DNA of 64,000 nucleotides from Qipengyuania sp. ABI-127-1 (lineage in GTDB: Bacteria > Pseudomonadota > Alphaproteobacteria > Sphingomonadales > Sphingomonadaceae). The notes beneath the pieces were generated by a model. That model saw nothing but the letters and a program-made list of their open reading frames with translations. It did no database searches and was not told the DNA's origin. The position numbers and the translations under genes were made by a program. Position 1 is the first letter of the stretch. Every line of letters begins with the position of its first letter. Positions 41,158-51,444 of this stretch are shown piece by piece. The stretch lies in NCBI GenBank assembly GCA_022953095.1, contig JALJCR010000001.1, positions 248,001 through 312,000 of the forward strand, read 5' to 3'.

Positions 41158-43308
41158 ATGCCTTACACCCGATACGCCGCATTCCTATCTGCCGCAGCAC
41201 TGGCGCTTGGCGCGCCGCTCCACGCCCAGACTTCCGAAGGGACCCAAGTGACACAGCCGACTTCGCCGCCGACTGCCGAAAAACGCGACCACAGCTATTC
41301 GCATCACGGAATCACCATTGCCGATCCCTATCACTGGCTCAAAGACCAGTCCTACCCGACAGTCGACGACGAGGACGTGCTCGAGCATCTGAAGGCGGAA
41401 AACGCCTGGTTCGAAGCGCGGATGGAGCCGCACCAGCCGCTGGTCGACGAGCTGTTCGAGGAGATGAAGGCACGGATCAAGGAAGACGATTCCACCGTGC
41501 CGCAGCGCCGCGGCGACTATCTCTACTGGTCCGAATTCGAAGAGGGTGCGGAGTATCGCAAATATTACCGCAAGCCTGTGGCCGGAGGCGATCCTGTGCT
41601 GATCCTCGACGAGAACGAACTGGCCAAGGATGTCGAATACTTCCGCCTGGGCGCTTTCTCGGTGTCGCAGAACGGGCGCTATCTCGCCTATTCGGCCGAT
41701 ACCAACGGGTCCGAACGCTTCACCGCGCGGATCAAGGATATGCAGACCGGCGATCTGCTGCCCGACGAAATTCCCGGCACGCTTTCGGGGCTGGTCTGGG
41801 TCAAGAACGACACCGCGCTGGTCTATGGCACCGCCGACGACAACTGGCGCGTCCACGATGCCACCATGCATGTCCTGGGCACGCCGGTCAGCGAGGATGT
41901 CGAGCTCTATCGCGAGACGCTGGACGAGGGCTTCCGCGTGGGCAGCGGCCTTTCCGCGCAGGAAGACTGGCTGATCATTTCGACCGGCGACAACGAGACG
42001 AGCGAGGTCCGCCTTGTCCCCGCAGGCGATCCGACTGCCGAGCCGATCCTGGTGAAACCGCGCGCCAAGGGCGTCGAATACGATGTCGACGTGCGCGACG
42101 GCACGCTGTGGGTCCACACAAATGACGACCACGTCAATTTCCGGCTGGCCACGGCCTCGCTCGATGCACCGGGTGACTGGACCACGCTGATCGCGGGCTC
42201 GGACGAGTTTTACCTGACCGATTTCGACCTGTTCAAGGACTTCTACGTCACCGAAGGGCGGCTGCGCGGGCTCGATCAGATCCAGCTGCGCTCCTATGCC
42301 GATCCCGCTCTGGTCAAGCCGGTCGCCTTTGCCGAGGCGAGCTTCAGCGCCGGGCTCGATAACAATCCCGAATACGATCAGGACAGGCTGCGCATTTCCT
42401 ACGAGAGCATGGTCACCCCGGATTCGGTCTATGACTACCATGTCGCCAGCGGCGAGCTCGAACTGCTCAAGCAGCAGGAGATACCGAGCGGCTACGACGC
42501 CGATCTCTATACGACCGAGCGGGTCGAGATCGCGGCGCGCGACGGCACCATGGTCCCGGTCAGCGTGGTCATGCGCAAGGACCGTGAGCCGGGCGGACCG
42601 CTGCATCTCTATGCTTACGGCGCCTATGGCTATGCCGTGCCGCCGGGCTTTTCGACCAGCCGCCTCAGCCTGATCGATCGCGGTTTCGCCTATGCCATCG
42701 CGCATATTCGCGGTGGCGACGATCTGGGGCGTAAGTGGTACCTGCAAGGCAAGCTCAACGAGCGGACCAACACCTTCAACGATTTCGTCGATGTGGCGAA
42801 GGGGCTGGTGGCCAAGGGGTATACCGAGAAAGGCAAAATCAGCATTTCGGGCGGATCCGCCGGGGGCGAGCTGATGGGTGTCGTCGCCAATACCGATCCC
42901 GATCTGTGGGGCGCGGTGGTGGCGCATGTCCCCTTCGTCGATGTCCTCAACACCATGCTCGATGCGGAATTGCCGCTCACGCCGGGCGAATGGCCTGAAT
43001 GGGGCAATCCGATCGAAAGCAAGCAGGCCTTCGCTTATATCCTCAGCTACAGCCCCTACGATCAGGTGGTGGCGCAGGACTATCCGCCGATGCTGGTGAC
43101 AGCCGGGCTAAACGATCCGCGCGTGACCTATTGGGAACCCGCAAAATGGGTCGCCAAGCTGCGCGAGCTGAAGACCGACGATAACGAGCTGCTTCTGAAG
43201 ACCAATATGGGCGCCGGGCACGGCGGCAAGTCGGGTCGCTTCCAGTCCATTCGCGAGACCGCCGAGGAGGTTGGCTTTATCCTGTGGCAGATGGAAATGA
43301 CCGAGTGA
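41158..43308 (+). CDS. S9 family prolyl oligopeptidase / oligopeptidase B-like
   Basis: 716 residues. The start at 41158 follows GGGAGG and gives a signal peptide ending near LGAPLHAQ, so it is probably periplasmic, unlike cytoplasmic PtrB. A seven-bladed propeller precedes the hydrolase domain. The catalytic triad reads Ser567 (ISGGSAGG), Asp653 (GLNDPRV) and His688 (GAGHGG). HIRGGDDLGRKWYLQGKL is a family motif. The much longer in-frame extension upstream is antisense to the aminopeptidase gene and was rejected. The stop overlaps the thioesterase start by four bases. Confidence 0.93.
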   Translation: MPYTRYAAFLSAAALALGAPLHAQTSEGTQVTQPTSPPTAEKRDHSYSHHGITIADPYHWLKDQSYPTVDDEDVLEHLKAENAWFEARMEPHQPLVDELFEEMKARIKEDDSTVPQRRGDYLYWSEFEEGAEYRKYYRKPVAGGDPVLILDENELAKDVEYFRLGAFSVSQNGRYLAYSADTNGSERFTARIKDMQTGDLLPDEIPGTLSGLVWVKNDTALVYGTADDNWRVHDATMHVLGTPVSEDVELYRETLDEGFRVGSGLSAQEDWLIISTGDNETSEVRLVPAGDPTAEPILVKPRAKGVEYDVDVRDGTLWVHTNDDHVNFRLATASLDAPGDWTTLIAGSDEFYLTDFDLFKDFYVTEGRLRGLDQIQLRSYADPALVKPVAFAEASFSAGLDNNPEYDQDRLRISYESMVTPDSVYDYHVASGELELLKQQEIPSGYDADLYTTERVEIAARDGTMVPVSVVMRKDREPGGPLHLYAYGAYGYAVPPGFSTSRLSLIDRGFAYAIAHIRGGDDLGRKWYLQGKLNERTNTFNDFVDVAKGLVAKGYTEKGKISISGGSAGGELMGVVANTDPDLWGAVVAHVPFVDVLNTMLDAELPLTPGEWPEWGNPIESKQAFAYILSYSPYDQVVAQDYPPMLVTAGLNDPRVTYWEPAKWVAKLRELKTDDNELLLKTNMGAGHGGKSGRFQSIRETAEEVGFILWQMEMTE

Positions 43309-43703
43309 CGGCCAACTTCACCCGCACCTTCACCGCCGGGGCCGAGCACATCGACGAGCTCGGCCACGTCAACAATGCAGTGTGGGTGCAGTGGATTCAG
43401 GACATGTCCACCGCGCATTGGGACGCGGCGGCCCGGGCAGAGGATCGCGCGGCGTTCTTCTGGGTCGTGACGCGTCACGAGATCGACTATCGCGGCAATA
43501 TCGATGCAGGCGAAAGCGTTACCGGCGAAACCTGGATCGAGGGGCCTGCGCGGGGCGCGACCTCGCTGCGCCGCGTCGATTTTCGCAACGCGGCGGGCAA
43601 GGTCATTGTCAGCGCGGCGACCACCTGGGCGATGCTCGATCGCGCGTCGGGCCGGCTGGTCCGCGTCCGGCCCGAAGTGCTTGCCGGGTTCCTATCGGGA
43701 TGA
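43305..43703 (+). CDS. Acyl-CoA thioesterase (4HBT hot-dog family)
   Basis: 132 residues from a GTG start at 43305 that overlaps the peptidase stop (GTGA). ITEHIDELGHVNNA-type sequence is present as EHIDELGHVNNAVWVQWIQD, the YbgC/FadM-like signature, and VTRHEIDYRGNIDAGESV follows. It hydrolyses acyl-CoA to the free acid and CoA. Coupling to a periplasmic peptidase gene gives no functional clue. 35 bp separate it from the convergent diguanylate cyclase gene. Confidence 0.88.
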   Translation: MTANFTRTFTAGAEHIDELGHVNNAVWVQWIQDMSTAHWDAAARAEDRAAFFWVVTRHEIDYRGNIDAGESVTGETWIEGPARGATSLRRVDFRNAAGKVIVSAATTWAMLDRASGRLVRVRPEVLAGFLSG

Positions 43704-43738
43704 TCGATTCGAAGACTCCCGGCCTGTAAGAGCAGCCC

Positions 43739-45496
43739 TCAGGCGGTGACGGCGGTCGGGCCTTCCGGAACGAACAATGAGAGTCGTTCCATCACTACTC
43801 GGTCACGGCCAGCGCATTTCGCATCGTAAAGCAGCTTGTCGGCGCGCGAATAGAGACTGGAGAAGTCGACTTCCGATTCGTTCGCGAGGGCCGAGAAATC
43901 GACCAGCCCCATGCTGGCCGTTACGGGATTGTCGAGCTCTTCCATCTCGGACAGGAGATGTGTGGTGATTGCGCGACGGCGCTCCTCCGCATTGCTTCCG
44001 GCATCAGCGCCACGCAGAAGCAGCAGAAATTCTTCCCCGCCGATGCGAAATGCCGCAATATCCTCCTCGTTCTCGCTTTCGCCCAACACCGACGCAACGC
44101 GTTGCAGGACTTCGTCCCCGACTGGGTGACCATGCATGTCGTTGATCGACTTGAAGAAATCTATGTCGATAAGAGCCATCGTATTGAACCCATCGGCAAC
44201 CATGGTTTCGAACCGTGCCGAAAGCGCGCGCCTGTTCGCCATGCCAGTCAACTGGTCGCGCTCGCTCAGTGCCTCAAGCATCTTGGCCTCGTTCACGGCA
44301 TGATCGCGCTGGCGCCGGATGATCATGAAGCGATCAGCCACTGCCACCGTCGTGGCGATGACCTCGATCAGCAGCAAAGAGCTGTGAAGCACCGCATTTT
44401 CGACGAGTACCATAGAGTCGAAAACAAGGAGCGAGAATATCTGCAGGGGCAGGAAGGAGGCAAAAGGAGCGAGGCCTAGGACGAGGTATTTCGCAGTATT
44501 GCTGCCTCGTCGCCACGCGACCGCCAGAACATAGAAATAGGATCCGAAACCGATCAGGGCGAACAAAAGATAGATGATCTCGAACAAGAAAATGCTTTGC
44601 TCAAGTAGCTCGAGAGCGCTCAATCCGACATTAATCGCGGCCAGAGCGAGAGCGATACGCAGAATTGTGCGATGCTTCGGATCGATATATTCCGGCTTCA
44701 CGAAACTGTTTGCGAACATGATGATCGTCAGCAGCATGAAATCGATGCTGAGATAGTCGATCATCAGCTCAGTCTGTAGCGGGACGAGGCCGGTGAGTGC
44801 TGTCAAGCCGGAGGTAGTCGCACTGTGTGCCACAGCGGTGAGGCAGAACAGGGCATGGTAGAGCGGGAAAGGCTGGCGCAGGACGCGATAGTAGATGAGA
44901 TCGAATATGATCGGCGCGAACAGTATCGCGCAGATCATCGCGGCGACTATATGTACCCAGCCCGCCACCAAAACGACCGATGGTCGATCGTTCAACGAGG
45001 CCTCGACAAAGGCGTAAGGATAATCGCTACCATCGACCGTCACCACAACGGCTTCGAGCGGCGCGGAAGAATCAGGCAATTGGGCTATCGAGCGCGAGCT
45101 GGATATGCCGAGCTGCAAGTCCCTTTGAGCCAGGCTTTGCGATACCGCACTGCCATCACGCCCGATGGCGGAGATCGAAAGGGTCTCGAACGCGTTTCGC
45201 TCGAATTCGAAGTAGCGAGGGTTTGCTTGTGCGGAAGGACGATCGGTCAAGTCCAGGCGGATGATATGGCGTTCGGCATCAAGATCCATATCGCCATCGC
45301 TGCAGTCCCAACCTCCGGGATCGCCGACCAGATCGGCATAGGATACCGTTTTCGGCCCGGAAATGTGGCAGATCGATCCCCGCGCAAAACCGGATTGTGC
45401 CACCACCACGCTAGGCAGACCAACCGCTACCGCGAAGAATGCGGCTAAGAAGAGCTGCCGGGCCTGCAGCCAGACGACGCGAGGGATGCGTTTCAC
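43739..45496 (-). CDS. Membrane diguanylate cyclase with 7TM-type sensor
   Basis: 585 residues: a signal peptide, a periplasmic region of about 140 residues, seven or so membrane helices (about 175-390) and a C-terminal GGDEF domain. The active site reads FRIGGEEFLLLL (GGEEF, a catalytically competent variant). DQLTGMANRRALSARFE and LIDIDFFKSINDMHGHPVGD are also conserved. The layout matches 7TMR-DISM sensors. It should make cyclic di-GMP in response to an extracellular signal. No EAL domain or product-binding RxxD I-site is obvious. The gene is monocistronic with 55 bp to ald. Confidence 0.92.
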   Translation of the reverse strand: MKRIPRVVWLQARQLFLAAFFAVAVGLPSVVVAQSGFARGSICHISGPKTVSYADLVGDPGGWDCSDGDMDLDAERHIIRLDLTDRPSAQANPRYFEFERNAFETLSISAIGRDGSAVSQSLAQRDLQLGISSSRSIAQLPDSSAPLEAVVVTVDGSDYPYAFVEASLNDRPSVVLVAGWVHIVAAMICAILFAPIIFDLIYYRVLRQPFPLYHALFCLTAVAHSATTSGLTALTGLVPLQTELMIDYLSIDFMLLTIIMFANSFVKPEYIDPKHRTILRIALALAAINVGLSALELLEQSIFLFEIIYLLFALIGFGSYFYVLAVAWRRGSNTAKYLVLGLAPFASFLPLQIFSLLVFDSMVLVENAVLHSSLLLIEVIATTVAVADRFMIIRRQRDHAVNEAKMLEALSERDQLTGMANRRALSARFETMVADGFNTMALIDIDFFKSINDMHGHPVGDEVLQRVASVLGESENEEDIAAFRIGGEEFLLLLRGADAGSNAEERRRAITTHLLSEMEELDNPVTASMGLVDFSALANESEVDFSSLYSRADKLLYDAKCAGRDRVVMERLSLFVPEGPTAVTA

Positions 45497-45551
45497 GCAC
45501 CCACGCTAAAGCCAAAGCGTTAACGCCGACTTATTTCATCGTAACCATGAA

Positions 45552-46667
45552 TTACCGGGTGAGCTCCGCCACCGGCCGATAGTCGTAGCCAAGCTCGCTG
45601 GCGACCGCTTCATAGGTCACTTCGCCCTTGTGTACATTGAGGCCTTCGGCAAGGTGCGGATCGGCAGCCAGCGCTTCCTTCCAGCCCATCCGCGCGATAC
45701 GCAGCGCATGCGGCAGGGTGACGTTGTTGAGCGCATAGGTGCTGGTGCGCGCCACCGCGCCGGGCATGTTGGCGACGCAGTAATGGACGATGTCGTCGAC
45801 CACATAGGTCGGGTCGGCATGGGTGGTGGGTTTCGACGTTTCGAAGCAGCCGCCCTGGTCGATCGCCACATCGACCAGCACCGCGCCCTTTTGCATGTCC
45901 TTGAGCATGGCGCGCGTTACCAGCTTGGGCGCCGCCGCACCGGGGATCAGCACCGCGCCGATGACGAGATCCGCATTGCACACGGCGTCATAGAGATTGG
46001 CGGCGTTGGAAAAGCGCGTGCTCGCGCGTGCTTCGAAATGGGTGCCGACTTTTTCCAGCACTTCCGGATCGCGGTCGAGGATGGTGACGTCCGCACCGAG
46101 GCCGACGGCCATCTGCGCGGCATTAAAGCCGACAACACCGCCGCCGATCACCACGACCTTGCCCGGCATCACGCCCGGTACGCCGCCCAGCAGGACGCCG
46201 CGCCCGCCATGCGCCTTTTCGAGCGCGGTCGCGCCCGCCTGCACGCTCATCCGCCCGGCGACCTGGCTCATCGGCTTCAAGAGCGGAAGCTGGCCGCGCG
46301 GACCGGTGACGGTCTCGTAAGCGATGGCGGTGACGCCGCTGTCGACGAGGTCCTTCGTCTGCTCGGGATCGGGTGCAAGGTGGAGATAGGTATAGAGGAT
46401 CTGGCCCTCGCGCAGCTTCTTACGCTCGACCGCCTGCGGTTCCTTGACCTTCACCACCATCTCGCACTCGGCGAAGATCGCGTCTGGCCCGTCGACAATC
46501 TTCGCGCCGGCAGCGATGTATTGTTCGTCAGTAGCATCGATTCCGCAGCCCGCTTCGGTCTCGATCCAGACCTCGTGCCCCTGCATGACGAGCTCTTTCG
46601 CACTCTCGGGCGTCAAGCCGACGCGGTATTCGTGATTCTTGATTTCCTTGGGGCTGCCGATGAGCAT
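45552..46667 (-). CDS. ald: Alanine dehydrogenase
   Basis: 371 residues, the exact family length. [26 protein letters not shown] with the substrate Lys, YTYLHLAPD with the catalytic His, [14 protein letters not shown] and the NAD-binding [20 protein letters not shown] are all present. It interconverts L-alanine and pyruvate with NAD. It is co-directional with the DUF389 gene (77-bp gap containing a GCGGGC-TT-GCCCGC hairpin without a U-tract). Confidence 0.96.
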   Translation of the reverse strand: MLIGSPKEIKNHEYRVGLTPESAKELVMQGHEVWIETEAGCGIDATDEQYIAAGAKIVDGPDAIFAECEMVVKVKEPQAVERKKLREGQILYTYLHLAPDPEQTKDLVDSGVTAIAYETVTGPRGQLPLLKPMSQVAGRMSVQAGATALEKAHGGRGVLLGGVPGVMPGKVVVIGGGVVGFNAAQMAVGLGADVTILDRDPEVLEKVGTHFEARASTRFSNAANLYDAVCNADLVIGAVLIPGAAAPKLVTRAMLKDMQKGAVLVDVAIDQGGCFETSKPTTHADPTYVVDDIVHYCVANMPGAVARTSTYALNNVTLPHALRIARMGWKEALAADPHLAEGLNVHKGEVTYEAVASELGYDYRPVAELTR

Positions 46668-46744
46668 GGGGAGGACTCCTTATGTGCGCCCGCCCGTTAC
46701 AACTGCAACCAGGCGCGGGCAAGCCCGCCGCTATCCCTGTCGGT

Positions 46745-48322
46745 TCAACGGGCGGTCGTGGTCGACCAGGCGGCGGTCACCACATTACCCTGGCCCTGGC
46801 TGCGCGTGTCGACGAAGCGAACGTCCTCGCCCAGCCCCGCATTCAGCGCGCGGAGCGCCTCTGCGCTGCCCGAAAGGGTAATGCGCAAGCCGGTGCGCTT
46901 CGCTGCCCAGCCGATCAGCGCCAGCCGTGTTGCATTCTCGGCATCGAGGCCATCGTCGCCCACCGTGACTTCGGGCAAGGCGGCAAGGGGAGGCCGCAAT
47001 TCGACCGTCCAGCCGGGCACCGTGCGTTCGAGCCGGCGCTCCAGTTCACGATAGCCCGCCAGGGTCAGCCCTTCGAGCGGTTGCGCGGCCGCCTGGGCGC
47101 GCTTGTTCTCGCGGTCGAGCAGGACATCCTTGCGCTCGACCCCCGCGACTAAAGCCAGGCTGCGCGCCAGGGCGGCGATCTGACGTTCGCTGGCCTCGGC
47201 GGCTTCGCGCGCGCGGGCGCGGGCCAGTGCCGCCTGTTCCGCCGCGCCAGGATCGGTTCCGACCTGGAACTGGTCGATAGTGACGGCGACGGCGCGCCCC
47301 AGCCTTTGCTCCAGTCGGCGTGCGACTTCGGCATCGGCATCGGCGTTGAATTCGGGTGTGAATACGCTGGCCGATACCGTCACCGGATCGGTATCCCAGT
47401 TGACGACCGGCTGTTCCACCCGCGCGCGATTGGTGAAGGCTTCGGAAACCTCGTGGTTTACAATTCGCTGGCCATTTGCCTCCCAGGCGATCGTTCGTAA
47501 CGAAAAACCGAGCGGTATGGCCATGGCGACGAACACCGTCAGGATGATGATCGATGCCAACCGTCCCTGACGGTTCGTCACGCCCGACTGGAAGCCATAA
47601 AGGCGCGCCATGACCGCAGCGGTCAGCCCGATCGTCACGAGGTTGGTAATGAACAGGCCCAATGCGCCGGCGAACACCGTCCAGTTGAACGTTGCCAGGC
47701 CGAAGCCGACCACGGCCAGCGGCGGCATCAAGGCGGTGGCAATGGCCACGCCGACAATCGTACCTTCGCGCCCGCGGATCACTGCATAGGAGCCTGCCAG
47801 CGCCGAAAACAGTGCTACCAGCAGATCGAACAGGTTGGGGCGGGTGCGCGACGCAATCTCCTCGGTCACGGTTTGCAACGGAGAGAGGAAGACGATCAGG
47901 GCGCAGAACAGGATTGCGAAAAGCGAGCCTGCGGCCAGTGCCTTGCCGCAGCGCCTCAGCCAATTGGCATCGCCCGTCGCCAGCGAAAATCCGGTGCCGA
48001 TGATCGGGCTCATCAGCGGCGAGAGCAGCATCGCGCCGATGACCACTGCGGGCGAGGACAGCAGCAGGCCGAGTATGGCGATTCCGGCGCTCATCGCGGT
48101 CATGAAGATATAGCGGCTGGTGAGCAGCGATTCGCCGCGCACCCGTTCGATGGTGGCGACATGGTCGAGATCGGCGATCACCCCGTCGCGCCACCAGATG
48201 CGTATCTCGGCCAGCGCGCGCAGGATCGTCCACCGGCTGATAGGACGACGCTTGGCCTGGCCGTCACCGTCCGTGTCTTTCGGGGGCGGGGCGCTGGCAG
48301 CAGTGTCTGTCGCGGTAGCCAT
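46745..48322 (-). CDS. DUF389 / TIGR00341 family membrane protein
   Basis: 525 residues. The N-terminal DUF389 membrane module has SRYIFMTAMSAGIAILGLLL, AVVIGAMLLSPLMSPIIGTG and GVAIATALMPPLAVVGFGLA (seven or so helices to about residue 290). A long soluble C-terminal part follows, alternating helices and strands (EVARRLEQRLGRAVAVTIDQ; AALARARAREAAEASERQ), probably periplasmic. No function is established for the family. The start at 48322 (MATATDTAAS) is preferred over a longer one. It lies 82 bp after ftsK. Confidence 0.88.
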   Translation of the reverse strand: MATATDTAASAPPPKDTDGDGQAKRRPISRWTILRALAEIRIWWRDGVIADLDHVATIERVRGESLLTSRYIFMTAMSAGIAILGLLLSSPAVVIGAMLLSPLMSPIIGTGFSLATGDANWLRRCGKALAAGSLFAILFCALIVFLSPLQTVTEEIASRTRPNLFDLLVALFSALAGSYAVIRGREGTIVGVAIATALMPPLAVVGFGLATFNWTVFAGALGLFITNLVTIGLTAAVMARLYGFQSGVTNRQGRLASIIILTVFVAMAIPLGFSLRTIAWEANGQRIVNHEVSEAFTNRARVEQPVVNWDTDPVTVSASVFTPEFNADADAEVARRLEQRLGRAVAVTIDQFQVGTDPGAAEQAALARARAREAAEASERQIAALARSLALVAGVERKDVLLDRENKRAQAAAQPLEGLTLAGYRELERRLERTVPGWTVELRPPLAALPEVTVGDDGLDAENATRLALIGWAAKRTGLRITLSGSAEALRALNAGLGEDVRFVDTRSQGQGNVVTAAWSTTTAR

Positions 48323-48404
48323 GACCGCGCCGCTTAGCGGGATAAAGCGCGGAAGTCGTGCCAAATTTGCGGTGCCCGCCGATCGCTGGCGCCGCAGCTA
48401 AGGG

Positions 48405-50741
48405 CTAAATCGGATTGCCGTCCTGATCGCGGAAGATTTCGCGGCGACCGACATGGTTGGCGGGGCCGACCAGCCCCTCGGCTTCCATTCGCTCGATCCA
48501 TTTGGCCGCTGTGTTGTATCCGACGCCCATTTGGCGTTGCAGCCAAGAGCCGGAAGCCTTCTGGTTCTCGATCACGATCTGGCAGGCCTGGCGGTATTTG
48601 CGCTCGTCGGGATTGTCCGAAGCCGTGAATTCGTCCTCGAAATTGAAGCCGCCGTCTTCGGGCTCTTCGGTCACTGCGTCGACATAATCCGGTTTGCCCT
48701 GGGCGCGCCAGTGATCGGCCACCCGTTCGACTTCTTCGTCCGACACGAACGGCCCGTGCACGCGGATCATCGCGCCGGTATTGGGCTTGTAGAGCATGTC
48801 GCCCTTGCCCAGTAGCTGCTCCGCGCCCTGTTCGCCCAGGATCGTGCGGCTGTCGATCCGGCTGGTCACCTTGAAGCTGATACGGGTGGGCAGGTTGGCC
48901 TTGATGACGCCGGTGATGACATCGACCGAAGGGCGCTGTGTTGCCATGATGAGGTGGATGCCTGCGGCGCGCGATTTCTGCGACAGGCGCTGGATCAGAA
49001 CCTCGATCTCCTTGCCGACAGTAACCATCAAATCGGCCAGTTCGTCGACGATCAGCACGATCAGCGGCAGCGGTTCGTAATCGAGCTGCTCTTCCTCGTA
49101 GAGCTCCTCGCCGGTCTCGGGATCGAAGCCGGTCTGCACCCGGCGGCCGAGCGGCTTGCCCTTCTCGATCGCCTTCTTCACTTTCTCGTTGAAGCCCGCG
49201 ATGTTCCGCGAGTTCACCGAAGACATCATGCGATAGCGTTTCTCCATCTCCTCCACCGCCCATTTGAGCGCGCGCACCGATTTGTGCGGTTCGGTCACCA
49301 CCGGGCTGAGGAGATGCGGAATATCGTCGTAGCTCTTCAATTCGAGCACTTTGGGATCGATCAGGATCAACCGGCACTCGTCGGGCGTGAAGCGATAGAG
49401 CAGCGATAGCAGGATCGCGTTGAGGCCGACCGATTTACCAGAACCCGTCGTACCCGCGACCAGCAAATGGGGCATAGCGGCAAGGTCGGCGACGATCGGC
49501 TCGCCCGCAATATCCTTGCCGAGGATCATCGGCAGGCTGCCCCGGCTATCGACGAAGGCGGCCGAATTGGCGAGCTGCTTGTAGCTGACCATCTGGCGGT
49601 CGGCATTGGGCAGTTCGATCCCGATCACGGTCTTGCCTGGAATGGGCGAGACGCGCGCGGAGATCGCGGACATGTTGCGCGCGATATCTTCGGCCAGACC
49701 GACGACGCGGCTGGCCTTGATGCCGGGCGCGGGCTCAAGTTCGTACATGGTCACGACCGGCCCCGCTCGGACGGCGGTGATCTCGCCCTTGACGTTGAAA
49801 TCGTCGAGCACGTTTTCGAGCAGGCGCGCATTGCGTTCGAGCGCCATCTTGTCGAGCTTGGGCGCGCCGCTGTCCGGCGCATCGTCGAGCAGGTCGTGGC
49901 TCGGCAATTGGTAGTTGGCGAACATATCGCGCTGCTTCGACTTGGCCGGCTTGGGCTGCGCCGGAGTTGGGGCGGGATCGGCGATCTCGGGCGCCCGGCG
50001 CGGCTCGCGCATGGCGACCGGTTCGGGATCCTCGTCGTCTACCAATGGCTGCCTGGCGGGCTTTTGTTTCTTCGGCCCCAGTGGCAGGTCGAGCTCGGGC
50101 AGGCGCGCCTTGCGTTTGACGAAATCGGGCAGGGTGAGGAACTGCGCCCAGTCGATCGCGAAGACGCGGGTGACCAGCGCGATCCCGCCGCCCAGCGCCA
50201 CCAGTGCGAGCGCCAGCACGATCCAACCGGCGAAATCGCCGCCGAAGCGTTCGGCCACCGCCTCGATCGACAAGCCCCCGAGCTGGCCGAACAGGCCGCC
50301 TACCCCGGCGGGCAGGCTGCCGGTCGCCGGATCGACCATCAGCGCGAGCACCGTGCCGAGCAGCACGATGGCGGCCAGCAGCATGGCGAAAGGCCCCCAC
50401 CAGCGACCCGGTGTCTCTTCCTCGTCCTCCTGCTCGACCCCGGACCACAGCCTGCGGGCGGAGATGTATAACAGGGGTAGCAGCAGCACTGCCGGAAGGC
50501 CGAGGAAATTGAGCGCGCGTTCGCTGGCCCAGGCGCCGCTGGCGCCCATCCAGTTGCGGATGTCCTCGCCGCTGGCAGCCGTCGAGGGACTGGGGTCGGT
50601 CTGCGTGTAGCTTGCCAGTGACAGCGTCAGAAAGACGAGCAGCATGAACAGCAGCCCCGCGCCGGCCATATGCGTGGCGCGGCGGAAGGAGCGGCGGAAG
50701 GCCGCGCGCCAATCGGGTGCTGCGCTTGCGCGCGAAGCCAT
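48405..50741 (-). CDS. ftsK: DNA translocase FtsK/SpoIIIE
   Basis: 778 residues. Four N-terminal membrane helices (about 27-200) anchor it at the septum. A short linker rich in Pro/Lys follows, then the alpha/beta motor with LLVAGTTGSGKSVGLNAIL (Walker A) and PLIVLIVDELADLMV (Walker B). IMATQRPSVDVITGVIKANL is also characteristic. The C-terminal gamma winged helix (GSWLQRQMGVGYNTAAKWIE) reads KOPS-like polarity sequences. It pumps chromosome ends apart during division. The start at 50741 is chosen over upstream in-frame codons that give Arg-rich sequence. Confidence 0.96.
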   Translation of the reverse strand: MASRASAAPDWRAAFRRSFRRATHMAGAGLLFMLLVFLTLSLASYTQTDPSPSTAASGEDIRNWMGASGAWASERALNFLGLPAVLLLPLLYISARRLWSGVEQEDEEETPGRWWGPFAMLLAAIVLLGTVLALMVDPATGSLPAGVGGLFGQLGGLSIEAVAERFGGDFAGWIVLALALVALGGGIALVTRVFAIDWAQFLTLPDFVKRKARLPELDLPLGPKKQKPARQPLVDDEDPEPVAMREPRRAPEIADPAPTPAQPKPAKSKQRDMFANYQLPSHDLLDDAPDSGAPKLDKMALERNARLLENVLDDFNVKGEITAVRAGPVVTMYELEPAPGIKASRVVGLAEDIARNMSAISARVSPIPGKTVIGIELPNADRQMVSYKQLANSAAFVDSRGSLPMILGKDIAGEPIVADLAAMPHLLVAGTTGSGKSVGLNAILLSLLYRFTPDECRLILIDPKVLELKSYDDIPHLLSPVVTEPHKSVRALKWAVEEMEKRYRMMSSVNSRNIAGFNEKVKKAIEKGKPLGRRVQTGFDPETGEELYEEEQLDYEPLPLIVLIVDELADLMVTVGKEIEVLIQRLSQKSRAAGIHLIMATQRPSVDVITGVIKANLPTRISFKVTSRIDSRTILGEQGAEQLLGKGDMLYKPNTGAMIRVHGPFVSDEEVERVADHWRAQGKPDYVDAVTEEPEDGGFNFEDEFTASDNPDERKYRQACQIVIENQKASGSWLQRQMGVGYNTAAKWIERMEAEGLVGPANHVGRREIFRDQDGNPI

Positions 50742-50855
50742 GTGGGTTCCCCTGATCCGTCGAGAGCGCACAGTATGAATCCTCGGGGACTCCGAGGTCA
50801 AGCGGCGTCTGTTTCGGTTCGCCTCAAGCGCCGACGTTCGCATCCGCTCACTTGG

Positions 50856-51428
50856 CTATCCTCGCTCCTTGCAGTCGCTGCGGGCGGGCGATCGCTCCTG
50901 CCCCCCTTCGGTCGGAGATGAACCGAGTCCATCGATCGCGCCCCAGCGTGCGATGCCGTAGGTTTCAGCCCGCTCGCGCGTCATGCCGCCGAGCGCGATG
51001 ACCGGCACTGGCGATTGCTGGGCGAGGACCGAGAAACCGTGCGGGCCAAGAGTATCGCTTCCCGGATGCGAGGCGGTCGGAAAGACGGGGGACAGGAAGA
51101 TGCCGTCCGCCCGCGCGGAGATGGCGCGCTGCAGTTCCTCCCCGTCATGTGCGGTCGCCAGGTAGAGACCCGGTCCGCGAGCGCCGTAATGCCCGTCCGC
51201 GCCCCAGTCCTCCTGACCGGACAGGAAGACGAGGTGTCCGGCTTCGTGAGCGAGCGCTGCCAGCTCGTCGAAACGCGCACGCCGGGCCACCGGATCGAGG
51301 TGATAGTGGCGGAATACGAAGCCGGATCCTCTCGGCAATGCGCGCAGCGCGCGCTCCAGCCCCGCATCGTTGCGCCGGTCGCTAAGCAACCACAATAGGG
51401 GGAGGGACTGGTTTCGTGTCACGCACAC
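50856..51428 (-). CDS. Thiamine phosphate synthase-like protein (ThiE/TenI fold)
   Basis: 190 residues from a GTG at 51428. LPLLWLLSDRRNDAGLERAL and RHYHLDPVARRARFDELAAL begin the TIM barrel; GLYLATAHDGEELQ, IFLSPVFPTASHPGSDTLGP and VIALGGMTRE are ThiE/TenI phosphate-binding motifs. It may condense the pyrimidine and thiazole precursors of thiamine phosphate. The Cys-containing tail is low complexity. No other thiamine gene is near, so a TenI-like or divergent role is possible. Its start is only 16 bp from the divergent yggS start. Confidence 0.82.
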   Translation of the reverse strand: MCVTRNQSLPLLWLLSDRRNDAGLERALRALPRGSGFVFRHYHLDPVARRARFDELAALAHEAGHLVFLSGQEDWGADGHYGARGPGLYLATAHDGEELQRAISARADGIFLSPVFPTASHPGSDTLGPHGFSVLAQQSPVPVIALGGMTRERAETYGIARWGAIDGLGSSPTEGGQERSPARSDCKERG

Positions 51429-51444
51429 GGTATAGCGCGGCGTG

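Noticed and set aside
46712-46728. GCGGGC-AA-GCCCGC hairpin between ald and the DUF389 gene as a terminator
   Set aside because: The stem is good but no U-tract follows on the relevant strand and both genes run the same way, so termination cannot be claimed.
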